Positions 1 through 8,072 of a stretch of DNA of 64,000 bases are shown here, piece after piece. The notes under the pieces were generated by a model. It saw only the letters and a list, made by a program, of their open reading frames with translations, did no database searches and had not been told where the DNA came from. The DNA is from Flavobacterium sp. N502536 (GTDB taxonomy: Bacteria; Bacteroidota; Bacteroidia; Flavobacteriales; Flavobacteriaceae): contig NZ_CP110011.1 of NCBI RefSeq assembly GCF_025947345.1, positions 2,790,001 through 2,854,000 on the forward strand, given 5' to 3'. The position numbers were made by a program, and so were the translations under genes. Position 1 is the stretch's first letter. Each line of letters begins with the position of its first letter.

Positions 1-249
1 TGACAAGGTTTCTAATTTGGGAATATTAATTTTTCCAAAACATAAAATTTCCACATCTGAAAACCAGGATATAAAAAGCCCATTCGCCGTTTGGTAAAAG
101 GATAACAAAGCGTCGTTTAGTTTTAATTCTGTCCCCAGTTTTTTTAATTTACTGCTGGCTAGTGGAGGGGTTAGCCTTATAGTATGCGTGTGATTTTTCT
201 TTAGCATCAAAGCTGAGAGTTCTTTTATTTCAGAGAGTATATTTTCCAT
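1..249 (-). CDS. SMI1/KNR4 (SUKH)-like protein, C-terminus beyond window
   Basis: The 83 visible codons start with ATG at 249 and run off the left edge. The pattern LGTELKLNDALLSFYQTANG followed by F-I-S-W is what I associate with the SUKH/SMI1-KNR4 fold, where a short helix precedes a conserved (F/Y)-x3-NG turn. SUKH proteins are frequent immunity proteins of bacterial polymorphic toxins. The start lies only two bases after the stop of the 1477-residue DUF4157 protein, so the two are almost certainly cotranscribed and probably translationally coupled. I infer a protective role against the upstream protein's C-terminal domain. The family call rests on a short partial sequence; a plain eCIS accessory protein is the alternative. 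Confidence 0.55.
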   Translation of the reverse strand, partial: MENILSEIKELSALMLKKNHTHTIRLTPPLASSKLKKLGTELKLNDALLSFYQTANGLFISWFSDVEILCFGKINIPKLETLS

Positions 250-251
250 GT

Positions 252-3200
252 TTAGAATTTTAATACGTTAGCATTGACCATAATCGGGATAACATCTTTT
301 ATATCATTTAAGCGATCTATAGTATCTGTTGTTCTGCGGCCTGATGGGGTTGTTGGAGCAGTTATTTCAGCGATTATAGCAGTTCTGAAAACAGTCACAT
401 TACTGTAGGTTCTGCTTCTTATAATATCCATTACAGTGTCGGTCAGGATACTCTCAAAGGGTGTGCTAAGCAATGAGTCCACTCTGTATTTATCTCTTGG
501 TTGTAGCGAGTTGTAGGCCCGTACAATTTCACTTCGGGTACCCACTCCAATTACAGGAGGGTTAACCGAATTCCAGTCCGGTAAATCAATATCCAGCCCG
601 GCATCGACAAATTTATTTCCTAGTTCCCAGTTTCGATTGTGGTACGTATATTCCCAGGCTTCAAATTTTATATGTTGCGCATAATTATCTCTTGTGACTC
701 TGTTATTGGCATCTTTAACATCTAAAGTCCCGCCTAAAGGGGCACTAACATTCGCCGGAAATTCTCCGCTGTAATAATGGTCTACTTCAGCAGCGATTTT
801 CACTACACCTTGTTTTGTTGGATCGTTGGGACGACTTCCTATCAGGGTTTTTACAGGGTCATCAAACCTATTATCGTAAGACGAATTGTTGGATGTTGTT
901 CCCGGAGTCAGGTTTTCAGGAACTCCAAATCCTCCAAATCCCTGATTGATCAGATGGAGTCTTTTCCAATGACCCGCGCCTCTTGTCAGACCTCCGGTTT
1001 GAATAGCTTCCCAACCCTGTACAAATGAACCTCCGGGCTCAGTACCGCCCGATCGGTTTGGCGATAGTAAAGTTACCTCTGCCTTATGGGCTTTGTTGCC
1101 TTGTGGTTGGTAATTGTATACCGGATTGGCAGGTAAATATCTTCTCAAATTACCTCTGATATGCCCCATCATCTCACTAAGCTCTCGCATTTTTGAGTTT
1201 AGGTTAGGGATGACTCCACTCGTATTGGCGGCATTATTTGCCATAGTTCTTATTTCTGTAGCCAATCGTATCGCATCTCTTACGGTACTGTCATTTTGGT
1301 CGACTTCATCAGAATGCAGGTATTCAAAGATGTCTTTAGGATCACTATGCACCATGAGCTGAATCGTATTATGATTGTCTCTAAATCGCAAAGTATGTCG
1401 GTCTCCATCCGTCTCTTCGAAAGGTTTTTCGATTTGCAGTATTTCTCCTTTTACAGCATTCGTTTCTCCATTGGCCTCTGCATTTGCTTCTTCGCCAGCG
1501 CCTCTTACCCCTTTTACTAAAATTGGAGTGTTGTGATTGTTGATGTTTGGCATTTCGGCATCAATATTCCAATTTTCACCGTTTCTTCTGGCAGTTAAAT
1601 GTGTAAAATGATGTCGGGTTCTGATTGGGTTTAACTCGGCTGTAATTTGAGCCTGTGTTAAAGGATTGTTTTCTGAGGCCGTCGCCAGGGTTCGTAAAGC
1701 TTGTAATCCATCTCCCCAATGTGCCAGAACTTCAGGTGTTGGTGGATTTGGCGGGGCAGTTGCACCGGGAGGTGTTCCGGTTGTTCCTGCATTCGGATTT
1801 CCTGTTGAGTCGGTCACCTGAGGAGTTGCACTTCCTTCTCCTCCGGTTGTTCCTTCCTGAAATTCAGCCGGATGCTCCGCAGCTGTTGATTGTGCTGGCG
1901 GTACATGATCGTTCATCAAATCGGTCATGAACTTATCGGAGTTAAAATCAACAGGAGCAAACTCAACTTCAGGCAACTGGTCTGAACCTAAAACATAATC
2001 TACATCGGCACCAATACCAAATTCACCCGGCAGCGGATATTCTAATTCTCCTAAAGGCCAGGTCCATTTATCGTCAGGTGCAGGCGACCACCACGGGCTG
2101 TCTAATTCAACAAACAAATCACCACCTAACGCCAAAAAGGGCTGTGCCGCCATTTCTGCATGTCCGTGTATGTAAAACTCTCCCTGTCTTCCAGCTTCGG
2201 GAGAAGCCGTTTCTCTATAACCTATTGTTGGTGTAGCATCAACATAACCTCTAATTCCGGCAAGGGCATTAACCCCTACACCTACTTTTACATCATGACC
2301 TAATAATTCGACACCCAATCCGCCTTCGGCACGTAATCGTAAACCTGCAAACATAGACATGTTGAAAGAGGCCGAAAGACTAAAATCATTAAATACCGCC
2401 GGATCAGTAGAGTAAGTTCCGACTGCCCTGATGTTGTAAATTTTTGCAGGGCCAATTTTAGCCAGTGCTTCCAAGCCAATATTGGCAAACAAGAAAACAT
2501 TACCCACCAATGGCACGCCATATAAGGTGCGGACTTCTACCGTAAAAATTTCTCTTATGTAATCGCGCTGGGCAAACAATTCGACTTCTGCAGGTGGCGT
2601 TATTTCTCCATGAATCGTAACATGACCTTCATTGTCTATGATCACCATGGCTCTGCCTGTCATCCATTCGGTAAAACTAAAATCGACTTCACCCCAGCCG
2701 GCCATCGCTCTTGGGCCCGGGGTTGGTCCGCTGTTTGCTTCGGGAACTCCATTGGCTTCTCTGGCACTCTCGTCAATTTGAGTAGGATCGAGCTGACTCA
2801 AAGCTGCGTTTCTTGCTGTCGCAGCATCGGTTACCAATAAGGTTACCTGACCGCTTATTTTGTCGGTTTGATAGCCTACGGTTCCTCTGATATCGAAAGT
2901 TCCGTTTAGAAAAGCAGCGTGGATACTGCCGTTAAAATTGGCGATATTTACGGCCAAATCAACTTCACCCGTTATGTTTCCTTCGGCATTACGTTCAATT
3001 GTAATCTGAGCCGGATTGAGGTTGGGAACTTCAATCGTTCCACCGGCTCTAAAGGTGATCGCATCTCCCTGGATACCAAAGTCAAGAGTTGCATTTACAA
3101 AGCCCCCCAGCGAAACGGGAATCCCATTTGCGGTTAAGGTTAAGCTGCCGCCTTCAATACTGTTTTGAACGTTAGGGACACTGGTTACATCAATTCCAAC

Positions 3201-4685
3201 CCAGCCAAAGGCTTCGCTATTGTCTTTAATCGCATTGATTAAACCGGCAGGATTTGCAACGAGTCTGTCGCCGGTTTTTACTGTAATATATCCGGATATA
3301 GCATTGTTTTCAATTCGAACCGCCAAAGCCGGAGTGATATTGACACTGCTAAGAGAATTTAAATAGCTGATGTTTAGATTGATACTTTGTCTGTTGTCTT
3401 TGGTGTTGTAGGTACCGTCCGTATTTTTTTTCATTTTGATGGTACCGGATGCCCATCGGCCAAAAGTTACGTTTACATCTGCACCTCTGCTTCCTGCCGC
3501 TTCAATTTGGGCTGCAATGGCTTCTGGCGGCGTAAATGTTGCCGTTTGCAAAGAAATACGTTCGCCGCTTCCTGCTCTTGCCGGAGCTGGAGCCGTTACC
3601 GTTTTCTGAATCATTTTCGGCTGAACCGTATTGGCTCCTTGCTGAACCGTATGCGTTAATTCGTGGGCGAGCAAATGTTTACCGTCCTGCGAATTCGGAT
3701 TGTATTTTCCTTCGTTAAAATAAATATTGTTTCCGGTGGCAAAGGCCTGCGCTCCTAATTGTCGATTCATCTGAACCGCAGTAGCGTCATTGTGGATGCG
3801 AACCTTGCTGAAATCGGTTCCAAAACCGGTTTCCATTTCGTTTTTTACTTTTCCGGGCAAGGGGCTGCCACCACCTTTACTACTGTTTAAGGTGCTTTCA
3901 AGGTTAGTAGTATCAGAAGGGTTTGCGTCTGCAGCGGCACTCAGTTGCAGTTCTTGTTCTTCTTCTTTGGCCTGGATTTCTTCCTCTTCTTTAGCCTGAA
4001 TGTCTTCTTCTTTTTTCTTCTGAATTAAAGGCTTTACAGCGGAGCTTGTTTCTTTGTTTTTTGGATGTTCCGTTTTAATCGTATCCGTTGTATGGGTTGA
4101 AAAATCGGCTTTTTCAACAGCGCTTTTTTGCTGAAGCTCTTCTTCTTTCTTCGGCTGTACCAAAGATTTTGATGAACCTGTTTTCTCTTTTGGTTCAGGA
4201 GATTCCGTTTTATTTACTGCCGATTCTTCTTTTTCTGATTTCAGTGAAACGACAGGCGTAATTTTCTCGACGGTGTTTTCTTTTTGAACTTCTTTTTCAG
4301 GGTTGTTTTTTTGCTGAATCTCCTGCTGCTGTTTGTTTTGAATTACAGGGGCAGGATGAAAAAAAGAGCCGTTAGTGGCAGCGGGTTTATTAGGGGTTGC
4401 TTCTAATTTGGACTGTACTGCGGGAGAGATTGCTTCAACAGCCGGCTTTTCCGGAACTGTTTTATTCTGAACTAAAGCCGGTGCCGAAAAGAAAGGGTCG
4501 GCAGCAGCAGTTTTTTGGTTTGAAACCACTTTGTCGGCTGCTTTGTCGGCTTCAACTTCGTACTTATCATTTGATTTACCAATGTTGAGCTTTGCCTGTA
4601 CGCCAAAAAAATCCTCACCCTTTCTCGAATTAAAAGAAGAAGAGTGGGGAGTAGAGGATGCTGTTTTTGTACCAAATGCTGACAT
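252..4685 (-). CDS. Large DUF4157 eCIS-associated protein with nuclease-like C-terminal motif
   Basis: This 1477-residue modular protein begins with a disordered region of about 270 residues. It contains repeated FF-x-P-like/QxK motifs (near residues 26, 64 and 107), a DKYEVEADKAADKVV segment and E/K-rich stretches. A DUF4157 core follows with HELTH at 341-345, a zincin-like HExxH. Residues ~370-930 are a beta-rich domain ending in the tryptophan/proline-rich stretch around WPLGELEYPLPGEFGIG. A Gly/Pro/Thr linker (~940-985) leads to a ~490-residue C-terminal region. There, H1244-L-I-N-x3-FGG-x-G-x3-N1258-L-x-P and N1266/1267 resemble the catalytic core of DNA/RNA non-specific endonucleases of the Endonuclea_NS_2 type (beta-beta-alpha-metal fold). 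DUF4157 proteins are known eCIS-loaded cargos; nuclease activity here is inference. No secretion signal is seen, as expected for particle loading. Confidence 0.8.
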   Translation of the reverse strand: MSAFGTKTASSTPHSSSFNSRKGEDFFGVQAKLNIGKSNDKYEVEADKAADKVVSNQKTAAADPFFSAPALVQNKTVPEKPAVEAISPAVQSKLEATPNKPAATNGSFFHPAPVIQNKQQQEIQQKNNPEKEVQKENTVEKITPVVSLKSEKEESAVNKTESPEPKEKTGSSKSLVQPKKEEELQQKSAVEKADFSTHTTDTIKTEHPKNKETSSAVKPLIQKKKEEDIQAKEEEEIQAKEEEQELQLSAAADANPSDTTNLESTLNSSKGGGSPLPGKVKNEMETGFGTDFSKVRIHNDATAVQMNRQLGAQAFATGNNIYFNEGKYNPNSQDGKHLLAHELTHTVQQGANTVQPKMIQKTVTAPAPARAGSGERISLQTATFTPPEAIAAQIEAAGSRGADVNVTFGRWASGTIKMKKNTDGTYNTKDNRQSINLNISYLNSLSSVNITPALAVRIENNAISGYITVKTGDRLVANPAGLINAIKDNSEAFGWVGIDVTSVPNVQNSIEGGSLTLTANGIPVSLGGFVNATLDFGIQGDAITFRAGGTIEVPNLNPAQITIERNAEGNITGEVDLAVNIANFNGSIHAAFLNGTFDIRGTVGYQTDKISGQVTLLVTDAATARNAALSQLDPTQIDESAREANGVPEANSGPTPGPRAMAGWGEVDFSFTEWMTGRAMVIIDNEGHVTIHGEITPPAEVELFAQRDYIREIFTVEVRTLYGVPLVGNVFLFANIGLEALAKIGPAKIYNIRAVGTYSTDPAVFNDFSLSASFNMSMFAGLRLRAEGGLGVELLGHDVKVGVGVNALAGIRGYVDATPTIGYRETASPEAGRQGEFYIHGHAEMAAQPFLALGGDLFVELDSPWWSPAPDDKWTWPLGELEYPLPGEFGIGADVDYVLGSDQLPEVEFAPVDFNSDKFMTDLMNDHVPPAQSTAAEHPAEFQEGTTGGEGSATPQVTDSTGNPNAGTTGTPPGATAPPNPPTPEVLAHWGDGLQALRTLATASENNPLTQAQITAELNPIRTRHHFTHLTARRNGENWNIDAEMPNINNHNTPILVKGVRGAGEEANAEANGETNAVKGEILQIEKPFEETDGDRHTLRFRDNHNTIQLMVHSDPKDIFEYLHSDEVDQNDSTVRDAIRLATEIRTMANNAANTSGVIPNLNSKMRELSEMMGHIRGNLRRYLPANPVYNYQPQGNKAHKAEVTLLSPNRSGGTEPGGSFVQGWEAIQTGGLTRGAGHWKRLHLINQGFGGFGVPENLTPGTTSNNSSYDNRFDDPVKTLIGSRPNDPTKQGVVKIAAEVDHYYSGEFPANVSAPLGGTLDVKDANNRVTRDNYAQHIKFEAWEYTYHNRNWELGNKFVDAGLDIDLPDWNSVNPPVIGVGTRSEIVRAYNSLQPRDKYRVDSLLSTPFESILTDTVMDIIRSRTYSNVTVFRTAIIAEITAPTTPSGRRTTDTIDRLNDIKDVIPIMVNANVLKF

Positions 4686-4706
4686 TAATATACCCTTATG
4701 ATCTGA

Positions 4707-5780
4707 TTAGGTTGTGGTTATTCCGACGCTTCCGGTAAGACTGCAATGTGTTGGGTCGCCATTATAGCCTCCCAGATAAATTTCGACATAATACGTACCG
4801 CCTTCTAAACCCGAAACAGAGGTACTTCCTCCTGACAATGAAATCGTATCTTCATGAACCTTACTGTCAAACCATAAGTCTACACTTTTATATATTTTAA
4901 CTTCTATTGTACTGGCAATATCACGACATCTGGGAGGGCCAACCCAATCCAAATTTGAACTTAAAGCTATCGAACCACCTGCTGAAACACTAAAGTTACT
5001 CGATTCCCGTTTGTGTGTGGTCCATTGCGAGATGTTCCAGGGGATGCTGGCCAATTGTACAACATCACTTTGTTTTTGAACATTTTTGCTTCTGTTTCCC
5101 TGTTGTACGGTATGAGTTAACTCGTGCGCCAATAAATGTTTCCCTTCAGTCGAGCCGGGATTGTATTTCCCTTCATTAAAATAAACATCATTACCACTCG
5201 TAAAAGCCTGTGCACCGAGCTCCTGACTCATCTGAACAGCACTCGAATCGGTATGGATTTTTACGTTGCTGAAATCGGTTCCAAAACCGGCTTCCATTTC
5301 GTTTTTAGTGTTTTGATCCAAAGTAGCGCCGCTTCCTTTTGAACTGTTGAGTCTTCCTTCCAGATTGCTGTCATGGATTTCACTTTCGGTGTTTTTTCCT
5401 TTTTTCTGAACCGGTTTTTCTTCTTCTTTTTTGTCCTCTTTTTTCTGCACACCTTCTTTTTCACAATCAGCACACTTGGCCTGAACAGTTTTCTCCTCTT
5501 CTTTTTTGTCTGATTTTGTCTGAACTTTCTCTTCCTCTTTCTTTTCTTTACTCTGAACAGAAGAAATTGTTTCCGAAATAGGTTTTTGCTGTACCTCTTC
5601 TTTTGATTGCAGAAGCCCGGCAGCAGAAGGTTTGTTGTTCACCACTTTATCGGCTACAGCATCGGCTTCTACCTCATATTTGTCTCCAACTGTTCCTGTT
5701 TTTATCTTTTTCTGAATTTTGGGTCCAAAAAAAGTAGAAGTGTCAGGACCGCTTTTTTTTCGTTGTTCAAATGCTCTCAT
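4707..5780 (-). CDS. DUF4157 domain eCIS core/cargo protein
   Basis: This 357-residue protein has the same plan as its larger downstream neighbour: an N-terminal FFGPKIQKK motif, a DKYEVEADAVADKVV segment, and ~90 residues of K/E/Q-rich low complexity with a CADCEKE element. The DUF4157 core follows, with HELTH at 219-223. The last ~125 residues are serine/glycine-rich and look like a small beta-sandwich (repeated alternation, ending GSVGITTT), with two cysteines. I recognise no catalytic motif in that tail. The HExxH could mark an active or vestigial metallopeptidase; in this family it is widely conserved, but activity is not generally shown. The gene sits 12 bases after the tape-measure gene and 21 bases before the 1477-residue protein, so it belongs to the same transcript. 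Possible roles are cargo, cargo chaperone or loading factor. Confidence 0.8.
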   Translation of the reverse strand: MRAFEQRKKSGPDTSTFFGPKIQKKIKTGTVGDKYEVEADAVADKVVNNKPSAAGLLQSKEEVQQKPISETISSVQSKEKKEEEKVQTKSDKKEEEKTVQAKCADCEKEGVQKKEDKKEEEKPVQKKGKNTESEIHDSNLEGRLNSSKGSGATLDQNTKNEMEAGFGTDFSNVKIHTDSSAVQMSQELGAQAFTSGNDVYFNEGKYNPGSTEGKHLLAHELTHTVQQGNRSKNVQKQSDVVQLASIPWNISQWTTHKRESSNFSVSAGGSIALSSNLDWVGPPRCRDIASTIEVKIYKSVDLWFDSKVHEDTISLSGGSTSVSGLEGGTYYVEIYLGGYNGDPTHCSLTGSVGITTT

Positions 5781-5792
5781 AACAATACGTTT

Positions 5793-7862
5793 TTACCATT
5801 GGGTATAGATTAATTTTTCGATCCACGGAATTTTAACGATGCTAATATTCCACGGAATTTTCTCTAATAAAAGATCTTGTGTTTTTCGTTCAATTGTCAG
5901 TTTTGGGTTAGATTCACTCCAATCCAGTTTACCTTCCCGTTGAAGAAATTCGGTTCTTAAAACAGCTGTAGAAGTATTTTTTAAGGCCGACCAGTGCTGT
6001 ACTGCGGAGTCTAACATTTCTTCTACCTGCTGCTTGTGCTTATCGCTAATTTGAACTTCTCTTGGTATGGATCGCCACAGCGGAATCCCACAGAGAAACT
6101 TTTCAAAAAGCATCGCATGTTCGTATTCATTTTCTTTTTTTGTAGCCGCATAATGCAAAATATGTGCTGCCAGTTCTTTGTTTAACAGCTTATGATCATC
6201 ATCCATCAAATCACAGTTTTTCAGCATTTCTTTTAAAAAGGGATGCAGAATGATGATCCCCGCATTTTGTACATAACAGGATTTGAAATCCGTATTCTCG
6301 TCCAAAAGATCTTCTTCCTCTTCCTCTCTGTCCGAAGGTATCGACGAGCTTTTGACGGGAATAATTTCAGACGGTACTGCTGGTACGTCTTCCCTGGCAT
6401 AGATCGCTGCCGTTTGGTCCGTTTTAATTTGGATATTCTCTTGCTCTTCGTTTTTATTTACAAACTGATCGTTGATGGAATCGATTTCAACCACTGGCTC
6501 CGATATGTTTTCGTCAGGACTAGGGGCTTCGGTTTCATCAGGTTCCTTTTTTCCATAGTTTTTATCATCGTTTTTTCTATCGTTTTCCCAATTGTTTTTA
6601 TCATTGCTTTTCTCTTTGTTTTTAGCAAGGGATGGAGTTGTAGCGGAATGGATTTCGATAGCTGCTTCGGATGCCATTTTCTCAGAATTCGATATTTCTT
6701 TTTCTTCCGATATTTCTTTTTGTTCCGGTTTTATTTTTCCCACAGCCTGCTCTTTATCTGTATTGGTTTTGGGTATGGATTTGTCTTTGATCGTACCCAT
6801 TTCGATAGAAGATTCGGCGATGATTTCCGGAGCAACAGCTGGTTCTTTTTCTTTTTGAAGAGGAATTTCGATAGCCGGTGTTGTTGTATTTTCTTTGTTA
6901 TTGGTGTCCGAATCGGTTTGTTTTTCCTCAGAAAGGGGAGCCTTTTTATCGTTTTTTGAAACCGTACCTTTTGCAATTGCTTTTTCCTTTTCAGCAATTA
7001 AAGAGTCGGTGTATTTTTGGATCAGTTCTTCTTCCTTAAAATCAGTTGAAAACAATGTTTTTATGCTCTGAATAAAAAGTTCAAAAGACAATTTTTGCGA
7101 CACAAAAAGAGCCTGATTTTCTAAATAATAGGAGGTAAGAGCGCTATATTTTTGAGCGGTCCAGATTTCAAAAATCAATTGCCAGAACGAAGTTTTAAAA
7201 GGGTGTGACTGGCTATCGAGTATTTTGAAGAAACGGTTTTGTGAAAGCGTTTTCGGTTGCACGGCTGTACTTAAAAAAGCAGCGCCCAAAAGCACAATAT
7301 CAGCATTTGAAAATTGATTAATAAGACGTTTTTGAACTTGTTTCTTACGAATTAACTGGCGAAATGGAACGCTGAAAACAGCCTTTTGAAAAGTACTGAA
7401 ATCCTTTTTTTCAAAAAATACTTCCTCTTCTTTTTGAGTAACCCACCAGGGCATACTTCCGTTTTCTATAAAATAAAGCAGCGTTTTAATTTGTTTATCG
7501 TGTGCCGAAATCGTTGTCCATTCCGATTCCTTTTGAGGCTCTTTTTTAGCGGTGTTTTTGAACTCGTTTAGAGCCTTTTCTACCTCTTTTTCGACACGGT
7601 TTTTGATGTCGTTTTTCGTTTCAGTATCCGATAAAAAAGTGTCTTTTTTGTCGGTATCCGATTGAATGGAAATTTGCAGTTTTTCGATTTGAATGATTTG
7701 ATCCTCAGTGTTTTCGATGAGGTTGAATTGTTTTTCTAAGAGCGGAAAGAGCTCATTTTGAAGGAACACAGCAAGATTATTTTTGATAGCATCAGCCGTC
7801 ACCATTGACGGTGTGTCTATTTCTAAAAAAACTCTTTGGATGCTATGTGTATTTTTAGTCAT
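5793..7862 (-). CDS. Contractile injection system tape measure protein (Afp14-like)
   Basis: This 689-residue protein matches the CIS_TMP plan. The N-terminal region (1-70) reads IQRVFLEIDTPSMVTAD, with later ELFPLLEKQF, as in tape-measure proteins that set tube length. The C-terminal region (~510-689) contains NAGIIILHPFL and a conserved FLCGIPLWRSIP segment. Residues ~300-500 are a highly charged, repetitive E/K/N/D/S-rich stretch, plausibly the extended part that spans the tube lumen. It follows a 210-base gap and precedes the two DUF4157 genes. Family members commonly sit late in eCIS operons, next to cargo genes, as here. The low-complexity region produces a 238-codon mirror reading frame on the other strand that is not a gene. 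Confidence 0.85.
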   Translation of the reverse strand: MTKNTHSIQRVFLEIDTPSMVTADAIKNNLAVFLQNELFPLLEKQFNLIENTEDQIIQIEKLQISIQSDTDKKDTFLSDTETKNDIKNRVEKEVEKALNEFKNTAKKEPQKESEWTTISAHDKQIKTLLYFIENGSMPWWVTQKEEEVFFEKKDFSTFQKAVFSVPFRQLIRKKQVQKRLINQFSNADIVLLGAAFLSTAVQPKTLSQNRFFKILDSQSHPFKTSFWQLIFEIWTAQKYSALTSYYLENQALFVSQKLSFELFIQSIKTLFSTDFKEEELIQKYTDSLIAEKEKAIAKGTVSKNDKKAPLSEEKQTDSDTNNKENTTTPAIEIPLQKEKEPAVAPEIIAESSIEMGTIKDKSIPKTNTDKEQAVGKIKPEQKEISEEKEISNSEKMASEAAIEIHSATTPSLAKNKEKSNDKNNWENDRKNDDKNYGKKEPDETEAPSPDENISEPVVEIDSINDQFVNKNEEQENIQIKTDQTAAIYAREDVPAVPSEIIPVKSSSIPSDREEEEEDLLDENTDFKSCYVQNAGIIILHPFLKEMLKNCDLMDDDHKLLNKELAAHILHYAATKKENEYEHAMLFEKFLCGIPLWRSIPREVQISDKHKQQVEEMLDSAVQHWSALKNTSTAVLRTEFLQREGKLDWSESNPKLTIERKTQDLLLEKIPWNISIVKIPWIEKLIYTQW

Positions 7863-7890
7863 TTTTTTACGATCGTATAATTTTTTTTTC

Positions 7891-8071
7891 TATCTTTGGT
7901 ACTCCCGAGTGGGAATACTGGGCATCTGTTCTGTTGGTTTCTTGTGTTGGTTTCGTCTGGTGTAGCAGTACATCGTTTTATGTCGTCTCTTTCATTTGTT
8001 CTCAATCGTTCCCCGCCCCTTATAAGCTTCAGACTTGCTAGCTTTATTGGGTCTGAAGCTTATCTTTTTTT
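7891..8071 (+). ncRNA. Candidate antisense small RNA between tape-measure and upstream gene
   Basis: On the plus strand TATCTTTG at 7891-7898 matches the Bacteroidota -7 consensus TAnnTTTG. About 21 bases upstream lies TTTA, a near match to the -33 TTTG. A 13-bp perfect hairpin followed by seven T (8022-8071) ends the interval. Together these would give an RNA of roughly 165 nt with no convincing open frame. It would overlap the 5' leader of the minus-strand tape-measure gene completely. Both signals point the same way, opposite to the operon. This is inference from sequence signals only; the hairpin alone could instead shape the operon mRNA. Confidence 0.35.
8022..8071 (+). terminator. 13-bp perfect hairpin with T-run, inside the eCIS operon
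   Basis: ATAAGCTTCAGAC (8022-8034) pairs perfectly with GTCTGAAGCTTAT (8051-8063) around a 16-base loop. Seven T follow at 8065-8071 on the plus strand, so it is a canonical intrinsic terminator in that direction. On the minus strand the hairpin starts about nine bases after the stop of the 897-residue protein. There it is preceded by an A-run but followed by AAGGGGCGGGG, not by U. For the operon mRNA it would more likely act as a 3'-end stabiliser or partial terminator, lowering expression of the tape measure and cargo genes. Confidence 0.6.
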
Positions 8072-8072
8072 A

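Noticed and set aside
6243..6959. 238-codon open frame on the plus strand inside the tape-measure gene
   Set aside because: It is the mirror of the E/K/D/N-rich low-complexity region of the tape measure and yields an F/R/V-rich sequence without domain features. The minus-strand frame has clear family motifs.
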